Source: Halichondria panicea (lineage: Eukaryota > Porifera > Demospongiae > Suberitida > Halichondriidae). From it: DNA of 64,000 nt. The position numbers and the translations under genes are program-made. Under the pieces are notes generated by a model. The model saw nothing but the letters and a program-made list of their open reading frames with translations. It was not told the origin of the DNA and ran no database searches. The DNA is taken from the NCBI RefSeq assembly GCF_963675165.1, contig NC_087382.1, forward strand, positions 1,674,001-1,738,000, read 5' to 3'. Shown one piece after another: positions 54,998 through 64,000 of this stretch (positions are counted from its first letter, which is position 1; each line of letters starts with the position of its first letter).

Positions 54998-56712
54998 TGT
55001 GGTGTGGTGTGGTGTGGTGTGTGTTTAGCTTGGTATCTTTGAAGGGATTTAGTTTTTCAGTGAGTAATTTCAAGACTAAAATATGCATTCTGTAGCTCTT
55101 AGGGAAGGGAGCTCTGTCACATGGAGTGTGGTTAGTAGACTTTGACTTGTCCAGATCGACCACTTTAATTTCTAATTATGTTGATTTCCACACAATAATT
55201 TATTTATATGTACGACAGGGTGCCCGTGAGGAGAACACTACTGCAGACATGGAGAAGGCCAAGCGTGAGGCAGGGGAACTGTATTCGGCTGGAGAGAAGA
55301 AGTGGGGCACTGATGAGAGCAAGTTCAACCACATCCTTGCCACCCGTAGTCAGGCACAACTTATTGCCACCTTTGAGGAGTACATCAGGGTATGTTGATA
55401 TACTATACACATAGCCAGAGGAGGTAAGACAAGCGCAGTGCAGCTCAAGCAATTAGCCTTTAATTGGAGCATAATTATCTGCCCACGCCCCTCCCACGTC
55501 GTATGTTTTTACTAAGAGTAATCACTTGAGCTGCACCGCGCCTGTCGTACCTCCTCTGACATATAGCTGGGATGTACACACTGGTGGTGGTGGTTGGTAC
55601 TAACCACCCCTAGACCATATCTTAGGCCTAGTTTACTTGACATGACTGTACATAAAAAAAGGCACATTAGTGCATGTGTTGAATTGATCCTACTGCACAC
55701 TATGTTAGTATACCGTATAGCGGGTAATTTTCGTGGGGTAAAAAATTCGTTTATCTAGAAAACGGTGATTTTCGTGAGTATAAATGTCGTTTAGTCTCGT
55801 TGCCTGCACTGCATTCATACGTTCCAGTAAGCCACGCCTACGTTAAAATTTCGTGGAGGTCAGCTTGACCACAAAAATAACGAATTTTTACCCCTCGAAA
55901 ATTACGGTAATAAAATTAATGACACACACAATTGTTCTAACTTGTGAATGCTGTGTGCAGATTTCCCAGCGTGATATTCTCAACTCTATCGAGCGTGAGA
56001 TGTCAGGTGATCTGAAAGAGGGCATGAAGACCGTGGGTAAGTGTGTGTGGAGTGTGTATATGTGTAGGTGTGTGTGGAGTGTGTATGTGTGGGTGTGGGT
56101 GTAGGTGTGGAGTGGGTGTGTGTGGGTGTTTCAGTATTACTGTAGTAATTTCGTTTATGCAATAAATCATGTGCCCCCCTCTCCTAGTCATGTGCATGCG
56201 TAGTCGCCCCGCCTACTTTGCCGAGAAGCTGTACAAGAGCATGAAGGGAGCTGGTACTGATGATGACACACTGGTCAGGGTGGTCGTCTCCCGTTCTGAG
56301 GTATAGTTAGAATAATGTCTAATACCTTACTGTTAATTTAGGCCAATCTAGAATTGCTTGTCTATACATACAAAGTTGAAGATATGCGTGTTGTGTAATA
56401 CCGTATAGGGGGTATATTTCGAGGGTATAAATGTTCGTGGTTTTCACGGATTAGGCATGCACCGCAAACATTTATACACAGTAAGATGATGAAAGGCATG
56501 TCTTTTTATGTAAAAGGGTTGAATAAGCTTTCATATAGAAGCATGTTGCACATTGTATCTTACTGTTCCCTATATATATACAGTATGACCTTGTGGAGAT
56601 CAAGAAAGAGTTCCTTACTCGCTATCACAAGACAGCCTACAAGATGATACAAGGAGACACCTCTGGTGATTACAAGAAGCTCCTCTTGGCTATAGTCCGT
56701 AGTGATGTCTAG
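51403..56712 (+). CDS. Annexin of A7/A11 type with long GYP-rich N-terminus (complete)
   Basis: 13 exons: 51403-51438, 51702-51831, 52375-52455, 52827-53129, 53189-53331, 53791-53908, 53976-54070, 54339-54543, 54809-54888, 55219-55389, 55961-56036, 56188-56300, 56584-56712; 559 residues plus TAG with consistent phases. Residues 1-230 are Gly/Tyr/Pro/Gln-rich: [18 protein letters not shown], then nine GYPGQPPA units in one exon, then [14 protein letters not shown]. Four annexin repeats follow with calcium loops [22 protein letters not shown] and KGAGTDDD. The third loop is the least canonical. Annexins bind acidic phospholipid membranes with calcium; long GYP tails in A7/A11 bind ALG-2/sorcin-type EF-hand proteins and can phase-separate (family knowledge). 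CaMKII lies divergently next door. Confidence 0.95.
52163..52294. mobile_element. MITE of the AGAGGAGGTNCGACA family, copy 4
   Basis: CAGAGGAGGTCTGACATGCC to GCATGTCGGACCTCCTCTG, in annexin intron 2. Confidence 0.8.
53352..53548. repeat. Foldback in annexin intron 5
   Basis: AATGGAGTTTGCAGAATCTT at the left pairs with AAAGATTCTGCAAACTCCAGT at the right (last 20 bases), continuing through TTGCAA...TTGCAA and GCGTTCC/GGAACGC. Confidence 0.7.
54921..54998. repeat. (GT)n microsatellite in an annexin intron
   Basis: About 38 GT units, then GGTGT repeats. Non-coding. Confidence 0.9.
55416..55558. mobile_element. MITE of the AGAGGAGGTNCGACA family, copy 5
   Basis: CAGAGGAGGTAAGACAAGCG to GCGCCTGTCGTACCTCCTCTG; inner arms GCAGCTCAAG/CTTGAGCTGC. 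Annexin intron. Confidence 0.85.
55711..55909. mobile_element. MITE of the TACCGTATAGCG family (GGG subtype)
   Basis: TACCGTATAGCGGGTAATTT at the left. The right end is shortened to CCCTCGAAAATTACGGTA. A further left-end fragment (TACCGTATAGGGGGTATATT) is at about 56399-56470. Both are in annexin introns. Confidence 0.8.
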
Positions 56713-58327
56713 AAACACAGACATTATATATAGTAACAGCGACTGCTAAATTTTAGTGTAGTATTGTAGTTTGTGTGTGCATGTGCTGGTCGATGTAGCT
56801 AGAAACACTTGACTTGTTAATTTTTAATAGTTTAAATAGAATTGTTACTTTTTGACCTCCAAGATCAAAGGAATAGCAGTGCCAATATAATTATGGCATA
56901 TTGCACTTGTAGCCTCAATCCCAGGCCGCACTTCACTCAGGGAAGTGGAGGCCGGTGAAGGAGGCTAATTGCACTGTGGTCAGTCTGTATATGGCATACA
57001 GAAAATTGATCTTTCGGTGAAGTGCCCACCTCCCACCCAAACTGTCAAATCATTGCAGTGCACTTGCTAAAACAAAACCACAATCAGATAAATTATTCAA
57101 GTATGAATATCATTTAGTTTACTTTTCCATGCCTCGGTGCGCATGCGCAAGCGAGGTATACGGTAGTACGTGTGTTTTGTGTCTGTGACGTGTGTGTGTG
57201 TGTGTAGACTGCTACAGCTGCTCAAGGATGAATCAAGTGCAAGTAAGAGTTTCTATAGGCTTCTAGTCATGTTTACTTGGATTTTAATTGCAAAATAATG
57301 CTTTGTTCTCGAGTTATGCCTAGTTTTGCTGTTACTTGGAATGCCATTGCAGCCTTTTCAGAAGAGCCCGTAGCAAAACTTGTTCACCGAGTGTTACTAC
57401 ACTACTTAGCAGTTAGCTCTGCACTAGAACGCTAGCTGCAAGAGTGAGCAGAGAGCTGCAAGGCTCTGCTGACTTGCAGCCATTAATTTTAGACTTGAAC
57501 TTTAAAATTTTCTACGAACATAGCTAAGGGCGGATTGCAACGTGGGTACTGTATAGCGCGAAATTTATGTACGTGTAGAAGCAATTCTGTGTTGTATATA
57601 CAGGTTTGAAAATTGCAAAATATGTTTTTATTTCTTTTGGCATCGATCATTTTTAACAACAATCATGGTTGATCATTACCCACTATTCAGTTAATTACAT
57701 GCAGCAAATTAAAATATAAAGATGTTCATCATGATAATTATAATCAATGTGTGTATAAAGTAGCTTTATGTTATGTAGCTTTGGCACCTCCACCGAGGCA
57801 TCAGCACCCGCGGTGCTTTCATTAAACTTGGCACTACCTCTTTACTACAGGTAGAAAGCATAGAGCCAACTGAAATGACAACCAATTTTTCAGCAGACAC
57901 TCATTGAACCTCTCTATACTATAGACATTCCCCCCCCCCCCCCCAAAGAACGTAATTTACATGCATGACATTTACATACTGTATAGTCAGTCAAGCATTC
58001 TTGAATTGTATTTCTATATGTTCATAGACTGCTAAGCTTTTCAAGAATGCTATCATAAAGTGTCCATGAGTGAGACTAATAGGAGTGACCTGAGAATATC
58101 TATATATAATCGCAGGGAGATGTGTGACTGAGCACCCTTTTGGGCTTTAATTCCCCCCAGCTTGTAGATCCAATTTGCTCATACATACCTATATATATAC
58201 GTTTAGATGTTCAATGAGATTCTAGTCTCGTGGATCGACCAGCCGATATATCTGGGTCCGCGAGACTAATGAAATTTTGCTAAAACAATTGTTGTAATAA
58301 AAGTGCAAGCTGAGCTTAGAATTATTA
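56713..58327. other. Intergenic with old repeats, no gene
   Basis: Holds the annexin 3' end, repeat R2 copy 2 at about 57134-57440 (TTCTATAGGCTTCTAGTCAT, CTCGAGTTATGCCTAG), a decayed MITE end at about 57548, a C-run at 57930-57945, and a hairpin TAGTCTCGTGGATC...CCGCGAGACTA at 58221-58266. Confidence 0.5.
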
Positions 58328-59275
58328 TTGGTAATGAATTCATGTCTGGTGGTTTTGCTGCAAGTGCATGCACTGCAATCCACTGCAGATGTAGTCCACA
58401 CCGGTTATGGTTCCTGGGAAATTTACCAGACAGCATGGTTTCGATCCGCTAGTGCCAGGTACAAAAATAAAAGTCGAGTATTAAGACTAATGGCTGCTGA
58501 ATTAGTAATTGGTGAGAGTTTCTCTTCCTATATATGGAGAGCTAGATACAAACATAGATAAACGAAAGAAAAGAGTAGCTATAGGTCCTATCAGAAGGAC
58601 AAATTTGTCCAGTTATAAAAGAGACTCTAGAACATTAGAGATGGCAAAGAAACGAGTTCCAAAGCATGTGGAAGGTGCCTGCTCTCATGCATCTACTATA
58701 CAATTCATTTTGCTTGTGTTTTGGGAAAGAAGTATATATAAGAAACGAGGGCGTCCAAAAGGAGCAGAGAAGACAGTAATTAGTTTTCATTCACGCAAAA
58801 GGTTTAAAGGAGACCAAGTTAGGAAGCCAGTCAGTGTCATTTTTGAAGAAATCTACTTCTAACAAGAATGAAGGTATTTAAGGCTGCCACAGCAATTATA
58901 TATAATTGTACTTTTTTGCGATTATTCTATCATGGTTTGTTGACCGCCAAGTTAAAGAAGCTGTGCTGGCAAAGACAAGGTTTATAGAAGAGGAAGATGT
59001 GGAGATAAGACCGGAGCGAATTCCAGTTTCATGTCTGGATAAGAATGTTTGTGTGCAAAGCGTACAGAAATAAGTGAAGATGCTTGGGCTGCTTTGAAAC
59101 AAGTTATAGAAGTTGTTTAAAACAATGCAGTGTGTTATTGCGGAGTGTGTTCGAAGGCTATAGATGCATGACGATGGTGAAAACTGTGATTCATGCCTAT
59201 CTTGGTTTCATTTTTGTTGTGTGTCTCTAAAAAAGTCCGAAATGTAAGCAATGGTGTTGTCGCCAATGTCATGCT
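58328..59275 (+). pseudogene. Broken AT-hook / PHD-finger ORF, probably transposon-derived
   Basis: Successive open pieces in different frames: one with KKRGRPKGAEKTVISFHSRK (AT-hook-like RGRPKG, about 58738-58800), one with EEEDVEIRPERIPVSCLD (about 58978-59040), and one with a PHD-like pattern CGVCSKAI...CDSCLSWFHFCCVSL...CKQWCCRQC (about 59130-59272), a C4HC3 spacing. At least two frameshifts and a stop separate them. PHD fingers normally read histone H3 tails. The mix with an AT-hook and the flanking foldback suggests a mobile-element protein, but the family is not identified. Confidence 0.55.
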
Positions 59276-59559
59276 TAACTCATAAGTTTTTCCTATTAAA
59301 TCAATGTGCTTTCGAAGAAAAAAAATTGTTTCCTGGTCAAATCGTGAGTGTATAATTATAGCAGTGTTTCGTGGCATTTTCAGCAAAAAAAAAGGGTGAA
59401 TCAAAATGTAAGTATAGAGAATGCATGTCCGCACATTCAAACCATATTGTCATTGCTACCATTATTTTGATCAGATTGTTAGCTCCGACTGCTGTGTATA
59501 ATGTAGCAATGCTAGTGCGGTTACCGGACGGATAGCCACTGCGTAAGCTTCAGGGCACA

Positions 59560-61370
59560 ACAATAGGCCAACATTAATTCATGAAGCAGTAGTGGATGAT
59601 GATGAAAGCCTCCTAGAGCTGTATATAGCTCTACTTACTAGTCTAAGTAATTAAACTACTATATGAGTACATTGATACCAGGACTCCAGTGAGCAAGCTA
59701 TCGAAACAGGTGCAGGTGGACGACGAAAACAGAATTGTTACCAAAATAAGTAAAAAAAGTAATAAACAGTTTAAGGTCATTCAAATAATTATTGTAAATA
59801 GTGAACATGATTGTAGGACCATTCCGGGCAATTGAAGGTCATGCACAATAATGTTCGATGGCATCCCATTATTGTTTCGAGCATTCGAAAGCAGCACTGC
59901 CATGGAGTTTGGTCAGCATGCAGTGCTTCTTCACTTCAACATCTAGTCAAACACGTCTCCAAGATACACGCGTACACACAAAGTGGGCTGTCTAGCACAC
60001 ATTCATGTATATGAGTTGATACTTTCCATCATTTGCTGTTTCCATTGAACCCAGTAACCATTCACTCGGATCTAGAAGATGAAAGCAACAAAATTGCAGC
60101 TCTAACGTATTCTTAACAGAAAAGTGGAGACAACAAAATGTAGTAACATTATGATATTGTCGGAGACATAAGACAGGTATATGTCGTCACTTTTAAAAAC
60201 ATACATGCATAACTTGAATTCTTTATATACATTTTGTAGGCCAAGGAAAAATTACTGGAATGAAACGCTCCATTAAGGACCATCTAGTCTCAGCCACAAA
60301 GCAGATTTGTTTCACTACACGTTTTAAATAATGTAATAATGTATGAACATATAATTATACATGTATGTAAATGGAATGTTTGACAGGGAGAAAAAGAGGT
60401 GCAACGAATGCTCTAGCTGAATGTAAAAGAAGATAGTGATTTGTGTAAAACATGCATGCCCAAAGACATGCTGTTGGGGGCAGTGTACGCAAGAAACAAT
60501 GCTGTCAACATAGAAACTGCGTTAAATCAGTTAATACGCAACTTATAATCATTGATACTCACCGGCACCATGCAGGCATCTTGTAACCAAGACAATCTTC
60601 TCTTTTACATTCAGAGCATTCGTTGTACCTCTTTCTCCTTTTTTCTCCCTGTTTGTCATAATCAATATCCTATGCATTTACATGCAGACGTTCATACAGT
60701 GTGTAGTTAAACAAAGAATTTACTGCTTTGTGCATGGCTGAGATTAGATGGACTCGGGAGCGTTTTCTTCCAGTAACAGTGTAATTACATTTTGTTGTCT
60801 CCACTTCTTTTACCGTTAAGAGTACTTGCTTTAGAGCTGCAATTTTTGTTGCCTTTGTTTTTCTTTTTGAGTGAATGATTGCTAGGTTCAATGGAAACAC
60901 CAAATGATGAAAAGTAGCAACTCGTGTACATGAATGTATGCTGGAAAGTCCACTTTGCGTACGAGTGTACCTCAGAGACATATTTGACTAGATGTTGAAG
61001 TTTGTCCCTTAAAGTATTGCTGACCATGCAAACTATCCATGGCAGTGATGCTTTCGAATGCTCGAAACAATAAATGGGATGTCATCGAATGAAAAATTCC
61101 AAAATACCGTTACTTAAATACATTAATTTTAACTGTCATTACCTTTAACTGTCATATACTTACTGTCAGTACTTACTTTGGTAACAATGGAAGTCTGTTT
61201 TCGATCATCATCCACCTGCAGCACCTTACTCACTGAAGTCCTGGTATGATATCAATGTACTCAGTGCAGTAGCTATGCAGCTCTATATAGGAAGAATTCA
61301 GCATCATCCACTACTCCTCCATGCATGTACATAGTAATATTGTTGGCCTATTGTTGTGATCAGGGCAGCC
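59560..61370. repeat. Giant ~1.8-kb foldback
   Basis: Left arm about 59560-60440 and right arm about 60590-61370 are inverted relatives. Examples: CAACAATAGGCCAACATTA against AATATTGTTGGCCTATTGTTG (outer); ACATCTAGTCAAACACGTCT against GACTAGATGTTG; GGTGCAACGAATGCTCT against AGAGCATTCGTTGTACCTC (inner). The loop is about 150 bp. Arms differ by many substitutions and indels. The right arm, read on the minus strand, keeps a 100-codon frame (KQVLLTVKEVETTKCNY) of unknown type. Two head-to-head copies of one element are the likely origin. Confidence 0.7.
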
Positions 61371-61826
61371 TTCCCTACCCTGTTGCCTTCACTTCAACTG
61401 CTTATAATTATGTGAAGAATTCACGGGGGTGTGTTGTGGTTAAATTTAACTTCTGTTCCTGGCATTAAAAATCTATTAATTTTGTGTTGAGTTTGACCTT
61501 CATAAAGTTGTATAACTTTGTCATACTTTAAAGTTTCATATACCATTGGATTCCTTGTTAAAAAGCGCTTCTATCTATATGCTGTAGAGCTGGTAAGCTC
61601 CAACCAGTTAAAAGTTAGCATTTAGGTATAGTTATATCTATATTAGAAACAGACAGACAGACAGACAGAAGGTACGTATGAAGGAAACCATGCATTCTGT
61701 GTGTGTTATGTTTTGGTGTATAGCCATAACCTATTAATTATGAGACTGAGTACGTCTTTTTTCTACAGAGATTCTGATGTATCCTGAAAAGTGATATAAT
61801 TATAGGTCTCAGATCTGTACCGAAAC
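61371..61826. other. Intergenic/promoter region of the CARD-SH2 gene
   Basis: Contains a (GACA)n run at about 61650 and AT-rich DNA. No gene seen. Confidence 0.4.
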
Positions 61827-61865
61827 ATGGCCTCTATAAAGTCAGCTCCTAAAAGCAGCGACTAA
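61827..61865 (+). CDS. Upstream ORF of 12 codons
   Basis: ATG GCC TCT... gives MASIKSAPKSSD and stops 18 bp before the ATG of the CARD-SH2 gene, in a different frame. The ATGG context is good (A at -3: AACATGG). If transcribed in the leader it could lower translation of the main ORF. Only arrangement supports it. Confidence 0.35.
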   Translation: MASIKSAPKSSD

Positions 61866-61883
61866 TCTGTTGAATACAAGACG

Positions 61884-63197
61884 ATGGTCAAATGTGCATC
61901 CTCAATTTTAGATTGTATTAAAGCGTCGCCGAACAGCATTGGAACAGCAATGTTTGCAAAAGGCTACATCTCCGAGTATGTTAGAGATATTGTTGGTTCT
62001 ACGAGTGTATCCGGAGTCGACAAAGCACAACGGCTTTTGAATACCATAACTGATCGTGTAAAAACTGATCCCCTTGCTTACAATGGCTTTGTTGATATAA
62101 TCAAAAAGGAAGGCATATGGACATCTTGTTATTTAGATGAGTTTCAGAAAGCCTATGAGGAGCCTAGCAGTGAAGTACTGTTGGGAAATTGTTGCTCACA
62201 TGCTGTTGTGGCAGAGAAGTTAGAGTTGCCATCATCATACTTTCAGGTACGACAACAACATCACGGCTTGACTATATATCTATATATGGAACTTCAGTCA
62301 AAGTATATAATGTGTACAAAATTCTGAAATTGCAATGTCAGCGTGTTTGCAGCAATGTTTAACTATAGTCCAGCACGTGATGTTATCGTACCTCCTTTGG
62401 CGTAGTCATCTAAAATGCCGGTCAGTGTGTACCGTATACTGTAAATAAGGCCCCCTTCTCTCCCATAATTATAAAAGCACCATATAAATTTATCTGTTGT
62501 TCATACGCTATAATTATAGCCTTAAAAACATAATTATTAAAATCAGCGCTTTATAATCAGAAGAAATTTATTTTCCTGGATCCACCCTTCAGGCATTTGG
62601 GATTTGTGCCATACCTTTCTAGCTTGTTCGCAGGCATGCATAGCTAATTGTGTATAATCGGAAATAAATGATTGTTTCATAATTATCATGCAGGCAAGTT
62701 TCCCAATAGACGAGCTCCCAGAAACCAATCAAATTATGGATATTCAGCATGACAGTTACCATGGCGAAATCTCTGGAAAAGAAGCTGAATTCAGGCTAAA
62801 AGCATTCAAAACTCGAAGCTATCTTACATGCTACAGTGTAAGTCACGAGCAATATCTACTGTCCGTATACCAACCAGTACTAAGAGGGAACGAAATAAAA
62901 CATGAGATGAGAAACTTTGTGATAACTTTCAAGCACGATGACAAGAAAATCTATCGGATAACCGACAGAGAATTTAACAGCCTCGAAGAAATGCTTGAAA
63001 CCTATGAGAGGGAGAGTCTACACCATTCTCTCCCAAACATTGGAAGAATGGTATCTGAGGAAGAATATCTTCAATTGAGGCAACAGCAACGGCAAGGCCA
63101 TTCTCTCCTAAACATTGTATCTGAGGAAGAATATCTTCAATTGAGGCAACAGCAACAGCAACAGCAACAAGATTGTCCAAAATGCCTAATTTTATGA
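61884..63197 (+). CDS. CARD-SH2 protein with CaaX-like end
   Basis: Exons 61884-62246 and 62694-63197 join in phase 0 (TTTCAG|GTACGA ... ATGCAG|GCAAGT) to give 288 residues. Residues 1-95 have the CARD pattern: ILDCIKASP, MFAKGYISEYVRDIV, KAQRLLNTITDRVKTDPLAY, FVDIIKK. Residues 143-235 form an SH2 domain: YHGEIS, EAEFRL, a beta-B strand YLTCYS, YLLSVY, FVITF, YRITDREFNSLEEMLETYE. In the beta-B strand the invariant phosphate-binding arginine of FLVR is replaced by Cys167, so classical phosphotyrosine binding is doubtful. The tail has two SEEEYLQLRQQQ repeats with YxxL tyrosines, a Gln run, and ends CPKCLIL, matching a CaaX box with Leu (geranylgeranyl type). Likely a membrane-tethered adaptor for CARD signalling (inference). 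Start: first ATG in frame; a short upstream ORF precedes it. Confidence 0.85.
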
Positions 63198-63260
63198 ACT
63201 AAATGACAGATGCATGAGCTTGAGTATTTTTTATTGACATGTACGTTTTACTGTGTGTAT

Positions 63261-63572
63261 TACCGTATAGCGGGTATATTTCGAGGGTATAAATTTTCGC
63301 GGATGGACCTCTACAAAGGATTTCGCGGATTTTATTTTTGTGGTCTGAGTTCCAGCCTTTTGGCGCATGCGCACATCAACATGCAGCGCTGTACCTCCAC
63401 ACCGTTAGCCTCGAATCCAGGCCTAGCTTCTTTCAGCCTTTTCCCCTTTTTATCGATAGGTGTGGTCAATAATACTGAACACGCCTACATTTTAATAAGA
63501 TATAAATTTTCGTACGTATAAATTTTCGCGGTACAGGCTCAATCCGCGAACATTTATACCCGCTATACGGTA
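63261..63572. mobile_element. MITE of the TACCGTATAGCG family, long form
   Basis: TACCGTATAGCGGGTATATT to AACATTTATACCCGCTATACGGTA-type right end; 312 bp. It starts about 60 bp after the CARD-SH2 stop codon, so it may lie in that transcript's 3' UTR. Confidence 0.85.
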
Positions 63573-64000
63573 TATATCCACTGGTTGCAAATGCTAGATA
63601 TTACAGAACGATCTTTGCCTTAATTGTCTCTTCATTATAGACTTGGCAAAGAATCGTTTATAATTATTTATTCATGACCACCTGGTGGAACGATCATTGC
63701 CAATTATGTATACCAGTATAATTATTATGTCCTAGTACATGTACTAAGTTTTGTTTCAACAATAATCACATGTTGTCTTAACAATGATAGAATTAACATT
63801 ACGTGTGCAAAAATCCACTCTGCAAAGCATCACCTACTCATTAAATAAAATACAGTATATGCCACTGCACACAGAACAAAATGTACACAATAAGCACATA
63901 CATAGAACAATTCCGTGACAAATAGTATGATTTAAGAGTTCAAATTTATTATTACGTTCATCTATCGAGTTCCATTTCACCAAATATCTCGATCGACAAT
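63573..64000. other. Window end, no gene seen
   Basis: AT-rich sequence with a loose inverted pair (CCAGATTG-free; GAACGATC...GATCGTTC near 63608-63694). No ORF of note. Confidence 0.4.

Noticed and set aside
54739-55163. Val/Cys-rich ORF in the annexin gene
   Set aside because: (GT)n microsatellite; the genuine exon there is only 54809-54888.

Overview
The window is metazoan nuclear DNA, most likely from a demosponge. Genes are split by many short GT-AG introns, and intergenic DNA and introns are full of small foldback elements (repeated TACCGTATAGCG termini), microsatellites and minisatellites. The proteins are animal signalling and innate-immunity types (AIG1/GIMAP GTPases, ankyrin-ZU5-Death, CARD, SH2, MATH/TRAF, CaMKII, annexin, selenoprotein K). 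The sponge assignment is inference from this mix; there is no rRNA or mitochondrial marker here. No CRISPR, tRNA, rRNA or prokaryotic operon was seen.

Layout. 1-2.5 kb: repeats and a fragment of a gene whose fuller copy lies at 40.6-41.7 kb. 2.6-5.0 kb: two divergent AIG1/GIMAP-type GTPases; the right-hand one carries two UBR-type zinc boxes. 5-9.7 kb: foldback elements and one uncertain gene. 9.7-18.4 kb and 18.6-35.2 kb: two copies of a large tandem duplication. Each starts with a gene built of ankyrin repeats (one 33-codon repeat per 99-nt phase-0 exon), a ZU5 domain, a probable UPA-like region, a helical region and a C-terminal Death domain. Copy A is damaged in its fourth ankyrin exon. 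Copy B is open throughout (16 exons, 818 codons by my exon calls). Behind each copy lie a broken Death half-domain, relics of the translation-linked protein PA2G4/EBP1, and a CARD-like exon; the two CARD exons carry different frameshifts. Copy B also holds a third, partial set of Death/helical exons.

35.5-38.4 kb (minus strand): a membrane-anchored MATH protein, a small unknown two-exon gene, and selenoprotein K with an in-frame TGA. SELENOK is bracketed by two minisatellites: a 45-bp repeat that re-copies its Sec codon and splice donor, and a 62-bp x15 repeat just upstream of its start codon. 39.4-44.5 kb: repeats and an unknown protein. 44.5-51.0 kb (minus): a complete 13-exon CaMKII. 51.4-56.7 kb (plus): a complete 13-exon annexin of A7/A11 type, divergent from CaMKII. 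56.7-61.4 kb: decayed transposon-like DNA, including a broken PHD-finger ORF and a giant foldback. 61.8-63.2 kb: a two-exon CARD-SH2 protein whose SH2 lacks the usual phosphotyrosine-binding arginine and which ends in a CaaX-like box.

Together the accessory genes look like an innate-immune/cell-death neighbourhood (GIMAP-UBR, ankyrin-ZU5-Death, CARD relics, MATH, CARD-SH2) interleaved with conserved housekeeping genes. Joint function is inference from domains and proximity only. All exon boundaries were read by eye from GT/AG signals, phase and homology; no transcript data were available.
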